64,000 bases of DNA from Mariprofundus erugo (GCF_005818865.1 NZ_VBRY01000008.1:62001-126000), one strand, 5' to 3'; counted from the stretch's first letter, positions 16,381 through 26,340 are shown. The notes: a model not told the origin generated them from the sequence alone. Program-made: numbers and translations.

Positions 16381-17850
16381 ATGAATGTAGAAATGTTGCA
16401 GGTTGCAGACGCGGTTGCGCGTGAAAAATCAGTGGATCGTGAGCTGGTTCTGGAGGCTATGGAGCAGGCGCTGAAAACAGCGGCGCGCAGAACCTATCCC
16501 GGGTTGAATGTGGAAGCTGAAATTGACCGTTTGACCGGTGCGCTCAGTCTGTTTCACGTTCGCATGGTGGTTGAAGAGGTTGAAGATCCTGATAATGAAC
16601 TGACCGTCGCCCAGGGTTTGAAATTGAGTGATGATGCCCAGCCGGGTGTTGAGATTCGTACGGCATTGCCTCCGATTGAGCTGGGTCGTATTGCAGCACA
16701 GACAGCCAAGCAGGTGATCAACCAGAAGATTCGTGAAGCCGAGCGTGAGCGGGTGATTGCGGAGTATGCGCCGCGCGTGGGTGAGTTGATCACCGGTATC
16801 GTCAAGCGTGTCGAGCGTGGTAATGTGTATGTCGATCTCGGCCGTGGTGAGGCGGTGATGTACCGCGAGGATCTGCTGCCGCGTGAAACATTCCGTCAGG
16901 GCGATCGTGTACGTGCCTATCTGCGTGAGGTAAGGAATCAGCCGAAGGGACCACTGGTGTTTATCTCCCGCTCTGATGCAGGCATGGTGTTGCGCCTGTT
17001 TGAACAGGAAGTTCCAGAGGTTCAGGATGGTACAGTGGCGATTCAGGCGATTGCCCGTGATCCGGGTTCGCGCAGCAAGATTGCCGTGATTTCAACCGAT
17101 CCGTCTGTCGATCCTGTGGGTGCCTGTGTGGGTATGCGCGGCTCCAGGGTTCAGGCTGTGGTCAATGAGCTGCATGGCGAGAAGATCGATATCATCGAGT
17201 GGACCGAAGATCCGGCTGCATTCGTGGTTAATGCACTTGCTCCGGCCGAGATTGAGCGTGTGCTGGTGGATGAAGCGACCAACACGATCGAGGTTGCGGT
17301 CAGTGAAGAGAATCTGGCCATTGCCATTGGTCGTCGCGGACAGAATGTGCGTCTGGCGTCCGATCTGTCAGGCTGGCAGATCGAGCTGATGAGCACCGGT
17401 GAAGAGAAAGAGCGTCGCAAGGAAGAGGTCGTCAAGGCGCGGGAAGCATTTACCGAAGGGCTTGATGTGGATGAAGAGTTTGCCACGGTGCTGGTGGATG
17501 AAGGTTTCTACGGTCTTGAGGATCTGGCCTATTGTGCGGTGGAAGATATTGCTGCCATTGAAGGGCTGGATGCCGAAGTGGCTCAGGAGCTGCAGAAGCG
17601 TGCCCGTAATGTGCTGCTGGACAAGGCACTGCAGCAGGGTGTTGAGGCGGGTGAGTCTTCCGTGTCACTGCTGGATCTGAAGGGTATGACCCGCGAGATC
17701 GCCGAGCAGCTGGCTGCACGCGAGATGACAACGGTTGAGGCACTGGCGGATGCTGCTGCTGATGAGATTGATGACATTGAAGGGCTTGGTCGTGAACAGG
17801 CTGAGGCTTTGATTATTGCGGCTCGCGAGGCGTCAGGCTGGTTTGACTGA
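16381..17850 (+). CDS. nusA: NusA, transcription termination/antitermination factor
   Basis: NusA binds RNA polymerase and nascent RNA and modulates pausing, termination and antitermination. The 489-residue protein has the N-terminal polymerase-binding domain (1-125), an S1 domain (about 130-200, ELITGIVKRVERGNVYVDLG), two KH domains (CVGMRGSRVQAVVNELHGEKI and AIGRRGQNVRLASDLSG) and two acidic C-terminal repeats (about 355-490). This is the E. coli-like long form. It begins with ATG 59 nt after rimP. Confidence 0.97.
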   Translation: MNVEMLQVADAVAREKSVDRELVLEAMEQALKTAARRTYPGLNVEAEIDRLTGALSLFHVRMVVEEVEDPDNELTVAQGLKLSDDAQPGVEIRTALPPIELGRIAAQTAKQVINQKIREAERERVIAEYAPRVGELITGIVKRVERGNVYVDLGRGEAVMYREDLLPRETFRQGDRVRAYLREVRNQPKGPLVFISRSDAGMVLRLFEQEVPEVQDGTVAIQAIARDPGSRSKIAVISTDPSVDPVGACVGMRGSRVQAVVNELHGEKIDIIEWTEDPAAFVVNALAPAEIERVLVDEATNTIEVAVSEENLAIAIGRRGQNVRLASDLSGWQIELMSTGEEKERRKEEVVKAREAFTEGLDVDEEFATVLVDEGFYGLEDLAYCAVEDIAAIEGLDAEVAQELQKRARNVLLDKALQQGVEAGESSVSLLDLKGMTREIAEQLAAREMTTVEALADAAADEIDDIEGLGREQAEALIIAAREASGWFD

Positions 17851-17863
17851 TCATCGTGATCCG

Positions 17864-18442
17864 ATGAGGCGTTGCATCATCTGCAGGCAGTCGTTGCCTG
17901 CAGATGCTATGCTGCGTCTGATTGTGGATGAAGAAGGGCAGATTTGGCCCGATCTGTTGCGTCAGTTGCCGGGGCGGGGGGCTTATCACTGTATGGGTGA
18001 TGGTTGTCTCTCCGCCTGCAGCGACAAGCGCCTGCAGGTGTTAAAGAAGGATTTTTCCGTTGTGTTTCCACAATGGGAGGCGCTGCGTTTGAGGATTGAG
18101 CATGTGCTGGATAAGCAACAGCAGCGCATGTTCAGTCGCCTTGGCCGCACTGCTGCAATCGGCAGGGATGCAGTGATGCACCGTTTGTGGAATAATGCGC
18201 CGGTTGTATTGCTGCTGGCAGAGGATGCCGGTGATGCACTGGTGCGGCAGATTCAGGATGCAGCGGATAAAAGAGGGCATGCCGGGGATGGCTGTGAGCT
18301 TGTGCGTGTAGCCGGACGTGACTGGCTTGGCCGGATGCTCGGGCGCGACCAGGTTGCTGTGGCGGCGCTTGACGCCTCGGCAATGGCAGGGAAATTAAAA
18401 CAATACTGTGTCTGGTATGGGCGCATGAAGGTATCAGGGTAA
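17864..18442 (+). CDS. ylxR: YlxR (DUF448) RNA-binding protein with C-terminal L7Ae-like part
   Basis: YlxR-type proteins sit between nusA and infB in many bacteria and are nucleic-acid binding. The start at ATG 17864, 13 nt after nusA, gives 192 residues beginning MRRCIICRQSLPADAMLRLI. The YlxR signature GRGAYHC follows near residue 45. The C-terminal half (about 95-190) contains VVLLLAEDAG and has the pattern of an L7Ae/YlxQ-like fold, so two usually separate genes may be fused here. Function in this organism is not known. Confidence 0.85.
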   Translation: MRRCIICRQSLPADAMLRLIVDEEGQIWPDLLRQLPGRGAYHCMGDGCLSACSDKRLQVLKKDFSVVFPQWEALRLRIEHVLDKQQQRMFSRLGRTAAIGRDAVMHRLWNNAPVVLLLAEDAGDALVRQIQDAADKRGHAGDGCELVRVAGRDWLGRMLGRDQVAVAALDASAMAGKLKQYCVWYGRMKVSG

Positions 18443-18451
18443 ATAAGGCAG

Positions 18452-21400
18452 ATGGCGAAGCGTATTCTAGATTTGGCAAAAGAACTTGGAGTTGACGCTG
18501 CTGAAATTCAGCGCGTGGCCTTGCAGTGCAATGTTGTGGTGAGCGGCCCGACAAGCACCCTTGATGCCGATGACCAGCAAAAAATACGGGCCTCGATTCG
18601 GGGCGCTGCAGGCAAGTCTGCAGGCGGTGGTGCCGGTGGAAAGACCCTGACGCTGAATCGCCCGATGGTGGCAGGTCAGTCGCGCAGCGGTGGCCGTGTT
18701 GAAGGCCGCGGTCGCTCGGTGGAGGTCTCTGTGCGTCGCCGTCATACGCCGGCAGCCGTCGTGGATCGCACGACCGAGAGTCCGGTTGCGGCCCCGGTTG
18801 TTGAACAGCCGAAAGCAGCTGCAGCACCGGAAGTGAGTGCGAAGCCGCTGGCACCTGCCCAGAGAGCTGCTGCCGCACTGGAGCGAAAGAAACAGGCGGA
18901 AGCCGAGAGCCGGGCCGCTGCTGCCCGCCAGCAGGAGGCTGCTGCTGCGGCCGCTGCCAGTGCACCGGTGGTGGAAAAACCGGTTGTTACCGTGGCCCGC
19001 GTTGCGGCTGCCGAGCCGGTGGCTGTGCCTGAACCGGTCAAGGTTGAAGCACCGGTGGTGACCAAAGAGGCTGCGCCGGTTGCAGCTGCTCCTGCCCCAT
19101 CGCGCCCTGTCGCTGCAAGACAGCCTGTGCGCAGTGCAGCCAGGCCTGCCACTGCACGCTCTGCCGCTGCAGATACACGCTCCCCATCCGATCAGGCCGG
19201 TGTTGTCAGAAAGCCTGCAGTCAACCCGGCTCAGGTCGCCCGTTCGAAGATTGCTGCAGCTACCGCTGCCCGTACCGCGGCTCAGGAAAAGGCGGCACAG
19301 GAACGTGCTGCACGGCCGCCAAGGCCGGCCAGACCGCAACAGACCGGCGCTGCCAATACGACTGCCGCTGCCGGTAATCGTACTGCGCCGCAGGGACGTC
19401 GTCCCGGTGGACCCGGTGCACAGAATGCGGCTCCGGGCGGACGTGATGGAGCGCAGGGGCAGGGTGCTCACAAGGGACCTCGCACGACCATTCGTCGTGG
19501 TCTGACACCGGCCCAGATTGCTGCCTCCAAGGCACCAAGCTCCTCGGTCAAACAGATTGAACAGAAGATTTCGGAAGAGCGCGCCAATCGTCGCAAGGCT
19601 GCACCTCGTCCTGCCAACCAGGGCGGTGCCGGCGGAGCTGGCAATCAGGGTGGCGCAGCTGCGACCGCCAAGCAGGCCATGGCTCGTCGTACGCCATCGG
19701 TTGCGGTTGCTCCACAGGTGGATGTATCCGCACCGGCAGCACCTGCTCAGCAGCGTCGTCGTGGCGCACCGGGTGCACCTGCACGCGGTCAGCGTCGTCA
19801 GACGCCGGCTGAAAAAGCAGCCCGTCGTGATTATGCCTCCAAGCGCAACCAGTTGCTGACCCCGCAGCAGGAAGAGCGTATGGCCAGGCTTGCCCGTGGC
19901 AGCAAGAAGCGTTTCCAGATTACCAAGGATGATGACGATTTCGTCGTGCGTACCGTTGAAGTGACCGATCCGATTCTGATCTCCGAGCTTGCCAACCGTA
20001 TGGCAATCAAGAGCGCTGAAGTGGTCAAGAAGCTGTTCGAAATGGGTATGATGGTCACCCTGAATGAAGGCATCGATGGCGAAACCGCCGTGCTGATCGT
20101 TGAGGAGTTCGGCCACAAGGCGAAGATTATCAACGCAGCTGCCGTGGAAGATGTGCTGATTGAAGATATTTCCGATGATGATGAGGGCGATCTGCAGCCG
20201 CGTCCGCCGGTTGTGGTGGTCATGGGTCACGTGGATCATGGCAAGACCTCCATCCTTGATGCACTGCGCAAGGCGCATGTGGCAGCCGGTGAGGCGGGTG
20301 GTATCACCCAGCACATTGGTGCCTATATGGTGAAACTTGAAGGCGGCGAGCGCGTGGTCTTCATTGATACCCCGGGCCATGAGGCCTTCACCAGTCTGCG
20401 TGCCCGTGGTGCAAGCATGACCGACGTGGCGGTGCTGGTTGTAGCTGCCGACGACGGCGTGATGCCACAGACCATCGAAGCACTGAATCATGCACGTGCT
20501 GCCGGTGTGCCGATGATTGTCGCTGTGAACAAGATGGACAAGGTCGGTGCAGATCCTGAGAAGGTCATGCGTCAGCTCTCCGAGCACGGCGTGCTGGCAG
20601 AAGACTGGGGTGGAGATACCATCTTCGTACCGGTTTCCGCCCATACCGGTCAGGGTCTGGATGAGCTGCTTGAAATGCTGGCGCTGCAGACCGAAATTCT
20701 TGAGCTGAAGGCCAACCCGACCCGCCGCGGTAAGGGTATTGTGATTGAGTCCCGTCTTGATCGTGGTCGCGGTCCGGTGGCAACGGTGCTGGTTCAGAAT
20801 GGTACCTTCAAGCAGGGCGATACCGTGGTTGTCGGTTCAGTCACCGGTCGCATTCGTGCGATTGTCGACGAAAATGCCAAACAGCACCGTACCGCTGGTC
20901 CATCCATTCCGTTTGAGCTGCTGGGTCTCGACTCTGTACCGGAGGCCGGTCAGGAGATCTTTACCGTCGAGAGCGAGAAGCAGGCCCGCGATATCGTCCG
21001 CTACCGTAAGGACAAGGAGCGTGAGCAGGGTTCCGAGGCGCAGAAGCGTGCAAGCCTTGATGAGCTGTTTGCCAACATGCAGAGCGGTATGAAGGAAGTG
21101 CCTGTACTGATCAAGGGTGACGTGACCGGCTCGGTTGAGGCCATGGCTGAATCGCTGGCCAAGGCCGGTACCGATGAGGTCAAGGTCAAGGTGGTGCATA
21201 AGGCGATCGGTGGTATTACCGAGTCCGACATCATGCTGGCATCGGCTGCCAATGCGATTGTCATCGGCTTTAACGTGCGTCCTGAAGCCAAGGCCAAGCG
21301 CCTGGCCGAGCAGGAAGGCATTGATGTCCGCTTCTACAAGGTGATTTACGACGCCATTGACGATGTTAAGGCGGCCATGGCCGGCGTGCTGGCTCCGGAA

Positions 21401-21703
21401 GAGGTGGAGAAGGTCACGGGTTCTGCCGAGGTGCGTGAGGTATTCCAGGCACCGAAGGTTGGCGCGATTGCCGGCTGCTACGTCACCGAGGGCCATGTAC
21501 TGCGCGGTTCGCATGTACGTGTACTGCGTGAAGGTGTACTGGTATATGATGGTGTGCTGGCTTCACTGCGCCGCTTCCAGGATGATGTCAAAGAGGTCAG
21601 AACGGGTTACGAGTGCGGTATGAGTGTTGAAAAGTTCAACGATATCAAGGTGGGCGACAGCTTCGAGTTTTATGTAATCGAGGAAGTGGCTGCTACGCTG
21701 TAA
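18452..21703 (+). CDS. infB: Translation initiation factor IF-2 with a very long Ala/Pro-rich N-terminal region
   Basis: IF-2 is the GTPase that brings initiator tRNA to the 30S subunit. The 1083 residues are long compared with about 890 in E. coli. The first 50 residues form an IF2_N domain ([20 protein letters not shown]). Residues about 60-480 are a low-complexity Ala/Pro/Arg/Gln linker. The second IF2_N domain, the G domain (GHVDHGKTS at about 592-600, [13 protein letters not shown]) and domains II-IV follow. It starts 9 nt after ylxR. Confidence 0.97.
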   Translation: MAKRILDLAKELGVDAAEIQRVALQCNVVVSGPTSTLDADDQQKIRASIRGAAGKSAGGGAGGKTLTLNRPMVAGQSRSGGRVEGRGRSVEVSVRRRHTPAAVVDRTTESPVAAPVVEQPKAAAAPEVSAKPLAPAQRAAAALERKKQAEAESRAAAARQQEAAAAAAASAPVVEKPVVTVARVAAAEPVAVPEPVKVEAPVVTKEAAPVAAAPAPSRPVAARQPVRSAARPATARSAAADTRSPSDQAGVVRKPAVNPAQVARSKIAAATAARTAAQEKAAQERAARPPRPARPQQTGAANTTAAAGNRTAPQGRRPGGPGAQNAAPGGRDGAQGQGAHKGPRTTIRRGLTPAQIAASKAPSSSVKQIEQKISEERANRRKAAPRPANQGGAGGAGNQGGAAATAKQAMARRTPSVAVAPQVDVSAPAAPAQQRRRGAPGAPARGQRRQTPAEKAARRDYASKRNQLLTPQQEERMARLARGSKKRFQITKDDDDFVVRTVEVTDPILISELANRMAIKSAEVVKKLFEMGMMVTLNEGIDGETAVLIVEEFGHKAKIINAAAVEDVLIEDISDDDEGDLQPRPPVVVVMGHVDHGKTSILDALRKAHVAAGEAGGITQHIGAYMVKLEGGERVVFIDTPGHEAFTSLRARGASMTDVAVLVVAADDGVMPQTIEALNHARAAGVPMIVAVNKMDKVGADPEKVMRQLSEHGVLAEDWGGDTIFVPVSAHTGQGLDELLEMLALQTEILELKANPTRRGKGIVIESRLDRGRGPVATVLVQNGTFKQGDTVVVGSVTGRIRAIVDENAKQHRTAGPSIPFELLGLDSVPEAGQEIFTVESEKQARDIVRYRKDKEREQGSEAQKRASLDELFANMQSGMKEVPVLIKGDVTGSVEAMAESLAKAGTDEVKVKVVHKAIGGITESDIMLASAANAIVIGFNVRPEAKAKRLAEQEGIDVRFYKVIYDAIDDVKAAMAGVLAPEEVEKVTGSAEVREVFQAPKVGAIAGCYVTEGHVLRGSHVRVLREGVLVYDGVLASLRRFQDDVKEVRTGYECGMSVEKFNDIKVGDSFEFYVIEEVAATL

Positions 21704-21713
21704 GGATCCGGCC

Positions 21714-22058
21714 ATGCGAGAGATTTCTGCCAGTCAGAGCCGTTTTCTGACCGATATACAGCGCCTTCTTTCCACGCTGATGCTACGTGATGTGGCTGAC
21801 CCCCGTTTTTCGGGGGTCAGTATTACCCGCGTTGAGCCATCCGGCCGACAGGCCATCACGGTCTGGGTCTATCGTGTCGGTGAGTGTGATATCGAAGCAT
21901 GTATGACTGCACTTGCACGCATGACGCCGCATTTTGAACATGAGCTGCGTCGTGCACTGCAAAAACGGCGTCTGCCATCCTTGCGCCTGCGCTGGGATGA
22001 CAAGTTTGAAAAGAGCGGTGATGTATTGCAGATGCTCCGGGCGCTGGAGCGTCCTTGA
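21714..22058 (+). CDS. rbfA: RbfA, 30S ribosome-binding factor
   Basis: RbfA binds the 16S rRNA 5' helix region during 30S maturation. At 114 residues it is a normal single KH-like domain protein with VADPRFSGVSITRVEPSG and HFEHELRRALQKRRLPSLRLRWDD. It begins 10 nt after infB, and its stop overlaps the start of the next gene in a TTGA arrangement. Confidence 0.94.
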   Translation: MREISASQSRFLTDIQRLLSTLMLRDVADPRFSGVSITRVEPSGRQAITVWVYRVGECDIEACMTALARMTPHFEHELRRALQKRRLPSLRLRWDDKFEKSGDVLQMLRALERP

Positions 22059-23077
22059 AGCAGATCTTTCCGCGCCCTCTGTACGGTGATGTGGACTGGA
22101 TGCCTGTGATTGATGCGATACGACAGGCTGAACGTATTGTTCTGATTACCCACTGTAACCCGGACGGGGATGGCATTGGCTCCCAAATGGCCCTGTATGA
22201 TGCGCTGAGCAGTGATTCACTGCTTTGTCATGCCGGTGTTGCCATGCATAACCGCGATGCTGTACCGCGTATCTACTCGTTTCTGCGTCATGCCGACCAG
22301 GCCCGTATGGGCGTCTGGACAGAGGCGTGTGCCGCAGCGGATGTGATTATTGCCCTTGATTGCGGGGCGCGCAGTCGCCTTGGCATGCCCGACAGCTTTT
22401 TTGAGGGCGCCACACTGATCAATATCGATCACCATGCCAGCAATCGCCGCTTTGGTGATATCAATATTGTCGATGCCCGTTATTGCGCCACCGGTGCCAT
22501 GATATTTGATCTGCTGATTGCCATGGGCTATGCCCTGAATGCCGATACCGCAAGTGCGATCTATGTGGCGGTGATGACCGATACCGCCAGCTTCCGGCTG
22601 GCAAGCTCTACGCCGGCTGTGTATCGCATGGCGGCGGATCTGGTAGAGGCAGGGGCGCAGCCGTGGCCGATTACGGTGAATGTTTACGAAAGCCGCTCTC
22701 TCTCCGGTCTGCATATGATGACAGCATGCCTTGATACGCTGGAGATTCATGACGGGGGGCTGTCGGCCTGGGTTTATGTCACCGATGAGATGTACCGTCA
22801 AACCGGTGCCGATGTCGAGGATACCGAAGGACTGATCGATTATGCCCGCAGTATTGAGGGTGTCGAAATCGCTGTATTTATCCGCAGTGATGAAAATGTT
22901 CCGGGACGCTGGAAGGTGAGTTTCCGTGGCAAAACATTCGCCAATGTCGGTATCCTGGCCGGTGCGCTCGGTGGCGGCGGCCATGCCTATGCGGCCGGAT
23001 GTCAGTTAACCGGCAGCTTTGATGAGGTGCGCGGTCGTGTTCAGGCCGAGGTTTCCCGAACCCTTTCCGCTCACTGA
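22055..23077 (+). CDS. nrnA: DHH/DHHA1 phosphoesterase, NrnA-like (nanoRNase or pAp phosphatase)
   Basis: This 340-residue protein has the DHH motif set: THCNPDGDGIGS near residue 35, an Asp-containing IALDCGARSRLG segment and the IDHHASN signature. A DHHA1 domain closes the protein with GGGGHAYAAGC. NrnA-type enzymes degrade very short RNAs and hydrolyse pAp, both metal dependent. The start is TTG 22055, supported by GGAG 5 nt upstream and by the four-base TTGA overlap with rbfA. ATG 22100 is a less likely alternative. Confidence 0.88.
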   Translation: MKQIFPRPLYGDVDWMPVIDAIRQAERIVLITHCNPDGDGIGSQMALYDALSSDSLLCHAGVAMHNRDAVPRIYSFLRHADQARMGVWTEACAAADVIIALDCGARSRLGMPDSFFEGATLINIDHHASNRRFGDINIVDARYCATGAMIFDLLIAMGYALNADTASAIYVAVMTDTASFRLASSTPAVYRMAADLVEAGAQPWPITVNVYESRSLSGLHMMTACLDTLEIHDGGLSAWVYVTDEMYRQTGADVEDTEGLIDYARSIEGVEIAVFIRSDENVPGRWKVSFRGKTFANVGILAGALGGGGHAYAAGCQLTGSFDEVRGRVQAEVSRTLSAH

Positions 23078-23092
23078 GTTCTTGTTTTCATT

Positions 23093-23127
23093 GCGGAGGC
23101 CTCTTGCAGAGGTCTCCGCCTTTTTTT
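23093..23127 (+). terminator. Strong rho-independent terminator after nrnA
   Basis: GCGGAG-G-CCTCT pairs with AGAGG-T-CTCCGC around a TGC loop, followed by seven T. The hairpin lies 16 nt after the nrnA stop and about 50 nt before truB, so it separates truB from the rimP-infB operon, at least in part. Confidence 0.88.
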
Positions 23128-23175
23128 GTAACGCCCGGCCGTATGTTGCGGTGACGGTGTGATGGATGGAGTGGC

Positions 23176-24132
23176 ATGCAGCAGCAGAATGTAAAGGCGG
23201 AGTCAGCCCCTGTTTGCGGGGTGGTGTTTCTCGATAAGCCGCATGGCTGGACCTCGCGACAGGCAGTCAATGCCATGGTTCGCCTGTTCAGTCAGCCGGG
23301 GGCAAAGCGTATCAAGGCCGGCCATGCCGGCACACTGGATCCTCTGGCTACCGGCATGTTGCCGATTTTGATCGGTGAGGCGACCCGTTTTGCCGAGCTG
23401 GGGCTTAATGCTGATAAATCCTATCAGGTGACGCTGGATCTCTCATATCAGACCGACACGCTCGATTGTGAGGGTGAGGTGACGGCTCGTTATGACGGCA
23501 GCGTGGATGAAGCCACTGTACGCACTGTACTGGCCTCATTGAGCGGTGATCAGTTGCAGGTGCCGCCTGCCTATTCCGCCATTCGCATCGATGGCCAGCG
23601 GGCCCATGCCATGGCGCGCAAGGGGGAAGCGGTGGAGATTCCCGCCCGGCCTGTCTGCGTGCACCGGATCGACCTGTTGTCATTTGAGTTTCCGCTGCTG
23701 ACGCTTGAGGTCAGCTGCTCCAAGGGTACCTATATCCGCTCGCTTGCCCGTGATATCGGTACCGCACTGGCTATGGGCGGCTGCGTGACAGCCTTGCGCA
23801 GGCTTTCGACCGGTGGCTGGCCTGAGGCAATGATGGTGTCGCTTGAGCGACTGGATGAGGCGCCTGCGCAATATCTTTTGCCACTATCGATGTGGTTGCG
23901 GGCGATGCCGGCTGTCCGTCTCGATGCAGCCATGGGGCGACGTTTTTTGCAGGGGCAGCGCATTCAGTTGCCGGCGACAACGGCATGTCCGGATCCGGGT
24001 GACGGAGAGATATCGGTGATGCTGTTTGTCGGCGATGATCTGCTTGGAACCGGCGAGCTCAAATCTGGACATCACCGTGTGGTTCTGCATCCTTCGCGTA
24101 TTCTACCATCGGCACAGCAGAGGTATGTATGA
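23176..24132 (+). CDS. truB: TruB, tRNA pseudouridine-55 synthase
   Basis: TruB makes pseudouridine 55 in the T-loop of tRNAs. The 318-residue protein contains the catalytic motif GHAGTLDPLATGMLP with Asp55, then LDLSYQTDTLDCEGEV and GTYIRSLARDIGTALAMGGCVTALRRL. The C-terminal PUA-like tail is present. The ATG is preceded by GGAG. Its end overlaps the next gene in an ATGA arrangement. Confidence 0.96.
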   Translation: MQQQNVKAESAPVCGVVFLDKPHGWTSRQAVNAMVRLFSQPGAKRIKAGHAGTLDPLATGMLPILIGEATRFAELGLNADKSYQVTLDLSYQTDTLDCEGEVTARYDGSVDEATVRTVLASLSGDQLQVPPAYSAIRIDGQRAHAMARKGEAVEIPARPVCVHRIDLLSFEFPLLTLEVSCSKGTYIRSLARDIGTALAMGGCVTALRRLSTGGWPEAMMVSLERLDEAPAQYLLPLSMWLRAMPAVRLDAAMGRRFLQGQRIQLPATTACPDPGDGEISVMLFVGDDLLGTGELKSGHHRVVLHPSRILPSAQQRYV

Positions 24133-24731
24133 CGGACGAGACAGAGAAGATCAGAAAGAAAAACGGTATCATTATCGTCATTTCACTGGCATTGATGGTG
24201 ATCACCGGTCTGGTCAATTACGGTCAGACGACAACAACAGCAGGGGAAAATAACGTGGGTTTATTCAGCAAGGCGCCACAGGCAGGCGATAAGGACATTC
24301 CGGCAGGCAACCATATCCGTATCGAGACGAAAAACGGTTCGATTCTGATTGAGCTCTATCCGAATGAGGCACCGAACACCGTTGCCAACTTCAAGGCACT
24401 GGCCGGCAAGGGCTACTATGACGGACTGCTGTTTCATCGCGTGATCGCAGGTTTTATGGCGCAGGGCGGTGATCCGAAGGGCAATGGTACCGGCGGTCCC
24501 GGCTATAAGGTGAAGGCTGAATTCAACAGTCATCATCATGTGCGTGGTACGGTAGCGATGGCGCGCTCCTCCGATCCTGATTCAGCCGGCAGCCAGTTTT
24601 ATATCTGCTTCGGCCCGCAGCCGCATCTGGATGGCCAGTATACCGTATTCGGCCAGGTCGTTGAGGGTATGGATGTGGTGGATCAGATCCGCCAGGGCGA
24701 TGCGATGGTGAAGGTGACCGTCGAGCCCTGA
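24129..24731 (+). CDS. Membrane-anchored cyclophilin-type peptidyl-prolyl isomerase
   Basis: This is a cyclophilin (about residues 58-200) that catalyses proline cis-trans isomerisation. The domain has FHRVIAGFMAQGGDPKGNGTG, SAGSQFYICFGPQPHLDGQYTVFGQVVEGM and other core positions of the PpiA/PpiB family. The N-terminus has a single hydrophobic helix (GIIIVISLALMVITGLVNY) with no obvious cleavage site, so the domain probably faces the periplasm as a membrane anchor form. It overlaps truB by four bases (ATGA). Confidence 0.93.
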   Translation: MTDETEKIRKKNGIIIVISLALMVITGLVNYGQTTTTAGENNVGLFSKAPQAGDKDIPAGNHIRIETKNGSILIELYPNEAPNTVANFKALAGKGYYDGLLFHRVIAGFMAQGGDPKGNGTGGPGYKVKAEFNSHHHVRGTVAMARSSDPDSAGSQFYICFGPQPHLDGQYTVFGQVVEGMDVVDQIRQGDAMVKVTVEP

Positions 24732-24749
24732 AATCAACCGATTCACATC

Positions 24750-24805
24750 GGGGTCGTGCCTTCACCTGTCGGGAAACCACAGCGTGAAGCACGGCCCCTT
24801 TTTTT
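24750..24805 (+). terminator. Rho-independent terminator after the cyclophilin gene
   Basis: GGGGTCGTGC-CTTCAC pairs with GTGAAGCACGGCCCC around a 19-nt loop and is followed by seven T. It lies 18 nt past the cyclophilin stop and ends the truB transcript. Confidence 0.85.
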
Positions 24806-24988
24806 CTTGCCCCTCGCGCGATATTGATCTCTACGTCGAGTCTGAGCAGGCATGCGGCCGGACGGGAAATTAACATGATGAGAGCCATTCAATTGGCTAT
24901 TGCTATGCGTAAGATAGATCTGATTGTGAATGGTCCGGGTGCAGTGGAAAACTATTGATGATACAGCAAGGGGCGGAGGAACGAAGCA

Positions 24989-25275
24989 ATGACTGCTGAG
25001 ACATGTCAGACGCTCTCTTTGCATTTTGACAGGGTAAGTCGGGCGCATGATCAGGTGATGATATGTTATGACGATCGGGATGTGGCTTCGCTGGATGAGT
25101 TTGAAAAAGTGACTGTAATCGACAGCTTTATCTTCAGGTTTATCAAGGTCCGGATCTTATGGGCAATAAGCTCTTTCGTGAGCTGCTGGACGGTATTGGT
25201 GAGTATGATCTCTCCATGATGAGTATGCTGAAAAAATATGAGGCCGTTTGGGCGCGTGCCTGGACTGTGCCTTGA
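24989..25275 (+). pseudogene. Frameshifted remnant of a small hypothetical protein gene
   Basis: The first frame (24989-25150) reads naturally through EFEKVTVIDSFIFRFIK, then becomes unlikely sequence. From 25153 the next frame continues with DLMGNKLFRELLDGIGEY up to a stop at 25273-25275. One missing base near 25150 explains both halves (an AAG GTC CGG GAT reading). The joined protein is also short, so it may be truncated. It has a helical, HepT-like flavour, but no family can be named with confidence. It lies at the left edge of a toxin-antitoxin island. Confidence 0.65.
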
Positions 25276-25372
25276 GATCCGGGTGTAACCTGCCCACGAC
25301 GCACGTATGCTCCTGGGGCAATGCCCACGCATAGAGCCATTTAGCGAAGAGAGACTGGCTCCCCTTAACTGT

Positions 25373-25400
25373 CAACTAAAGTATCTGACCCCATTTGCTA
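25373..25400 (+). repeat. Short dispersed motif, copy 1 (CAACTAAAG..CTGACCCCATTTGCT)
   Basis: The sequence CAACTAAAGTATCTGACCCC followed by ATTTGCTA recurs at 27315-27340 with one indel and small changes. The two copies flank the ParDE-VapBC island in the same orientation. Similar GGGGTCAG-containing motifs are, from memory, seen near REP-associated tyrosine transposases, but no transposase gene is present here. Confidence 0.6.
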
Positions 25401-25688
25401 CAAGTGACGTGGCGCATCCATTCGGTCATGTAAGATGCGAACGATGGTAATGCCGAAATCCGTGACACGAAAATAGATCATATGTCTCACAACACTAAGG
25501 CGGCGATAGCCATTACGGATGTGGTCACAGCCAGGCGCTGTTTTCGGTGTCTGCGCCAGTTCAGTGAATGTATTCGCCAACATTTCGATATAGAGATCAG
25601 CCTGCTCTATACTCCATTGCTGCCGGGTGTAGAGCCAGATATTCTCAAGGTCGCGTTCTGCGGTCGGGGTGAGTCGATATTCAGCCAT
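25398..25688 (-). CDS. parE: ParE/RelE-family toxin
   Basis: This small toxin of the RelE/ParE superfamily has 96 residues when started at ATG 25688. That start overlaps the antitoxin stop by 8 nt and gives MAEYRLTPTAERDLENIWLY, the usual ParE start. Further features are ADLYIEMLANTFTELAQTP and YRRLSVVRHMIYFRV. ParE toxins poison DNA gyrase; RelE members cleave mRNA at ribosomes. The pairing with a ParD-like antitoxin favours ParE. The frame continues upstream but there it overlaps the antitoxin. Confidence 0.88.
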   Translation of the reverse strand: MAEYRLTPTAERDLENIWLYTRQQWSIEQADLYIEMLANTFTELAQTPKTAPGCDHIRNGYRRLSVVRHMIYFRVTDFGITIVRILHDRMDAPRHL

Positions 25689-25926
25689 ATGTGGTATGCA
25701 TGCGTTGCTTGAATGCCGCACTGTTAAACACCCTTGGCTCGCCGCTCTCTTCGCCCGCTACCAGAGCTGCGCGTATCGCCTCAATCTCGACGCTGCGTTC
25801 TTGTTCACGCCGGATGAGGTCGCGGATAAATTCGCTGTCGTTGGTGTAATGTCCTGCATCGATCTGCGCTTTGACCCAGGCGTCTTGCTGGTCGGTTAGC
25901 GTAATAGTCTTGCGAACGGTAGTCAT
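25681..25926 (-). CDS. parD: ParD-like ribbon-helix-helix antitoxin
   Basis: An 81-residue antitoxin precedes and overlaps the parE gene. The N-terminal ribbon-helix-helix starts KTITLTDQQDAWVKAQIDAG, with YTNDSEFIRDLIRREQE following. The C-terminal tail (RVFNSAAFKQRM) would bind the toxin. A GAGGTGAC ribosome binding site lies just before the ATG. Autoregulation of the operon is usual for this family. Confidence 0.88.
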   Translation of the reverse strand: MTTVRKTITLTDQQDAWVKAQIDAGHYTNDSEFIRDLIRREQERSVEIEAIRAALVAGEESGEPRVFNSAAFKQRMHTTYG

Positions 25927-26067
25927 ATGTCACCTCGGAAGCGTACAATCGCGCAAATATTCATACTATCTACGCAATATAGCGCCAGGCAGTACGCCCG
26001 CCAATCCTTTTGTTTCAGTTAAGCTCTATCGTGCACCGGGAGCGCCGTTGCTTGCCCCCGCCGGGGG

Positions 26068-26132
26068 ACATCTCACATCTTTCATCTCACCAGCCTCTCG
26101 CCCCTTGCTCATCTCGTCTTTTCGTCTGTAAC
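26068..26132 (+). repeat. Degenerate CATCT-word repeat tract
   Basis: The tract reads as successive words: GACATCTCACATCTTTCATC, then TCACCAGCCTCTCGCCCCTT and further TCTCGTCTTTTCGTCTG-type units. It is the same word family as the tracts flanking the four-helix-bundle gene at 56455-56817. It is not a regular tandem repeat and encodes no protein. Confidence 0.6.
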
Positions 26133-26340
26133 TATCCGCGACCACGGCTCTGCAGTGGTTTTTCAGCTCATGGTGGGCTGAATGCGTGAAAGATCTTTGT
26201 TGAGCCGGGGAAGGGATTCAGTCACACACGGTAACTTTGATGATAGAGTGTCACGCCCGCTGAAATACGGCGTGAGGGTTTCCTTTGTCATTTCACATAG
26301 GCCTCTTTTGCGCAAAGAGAGAGCCGCCTGGACTGTTTTC

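Noticed and set aside
18467-20644. 725-codon minus-strand open frame
   Set aside because: It is a shadow of the GC-rich, repetitive N-terminal part of infB and resembles no protein.
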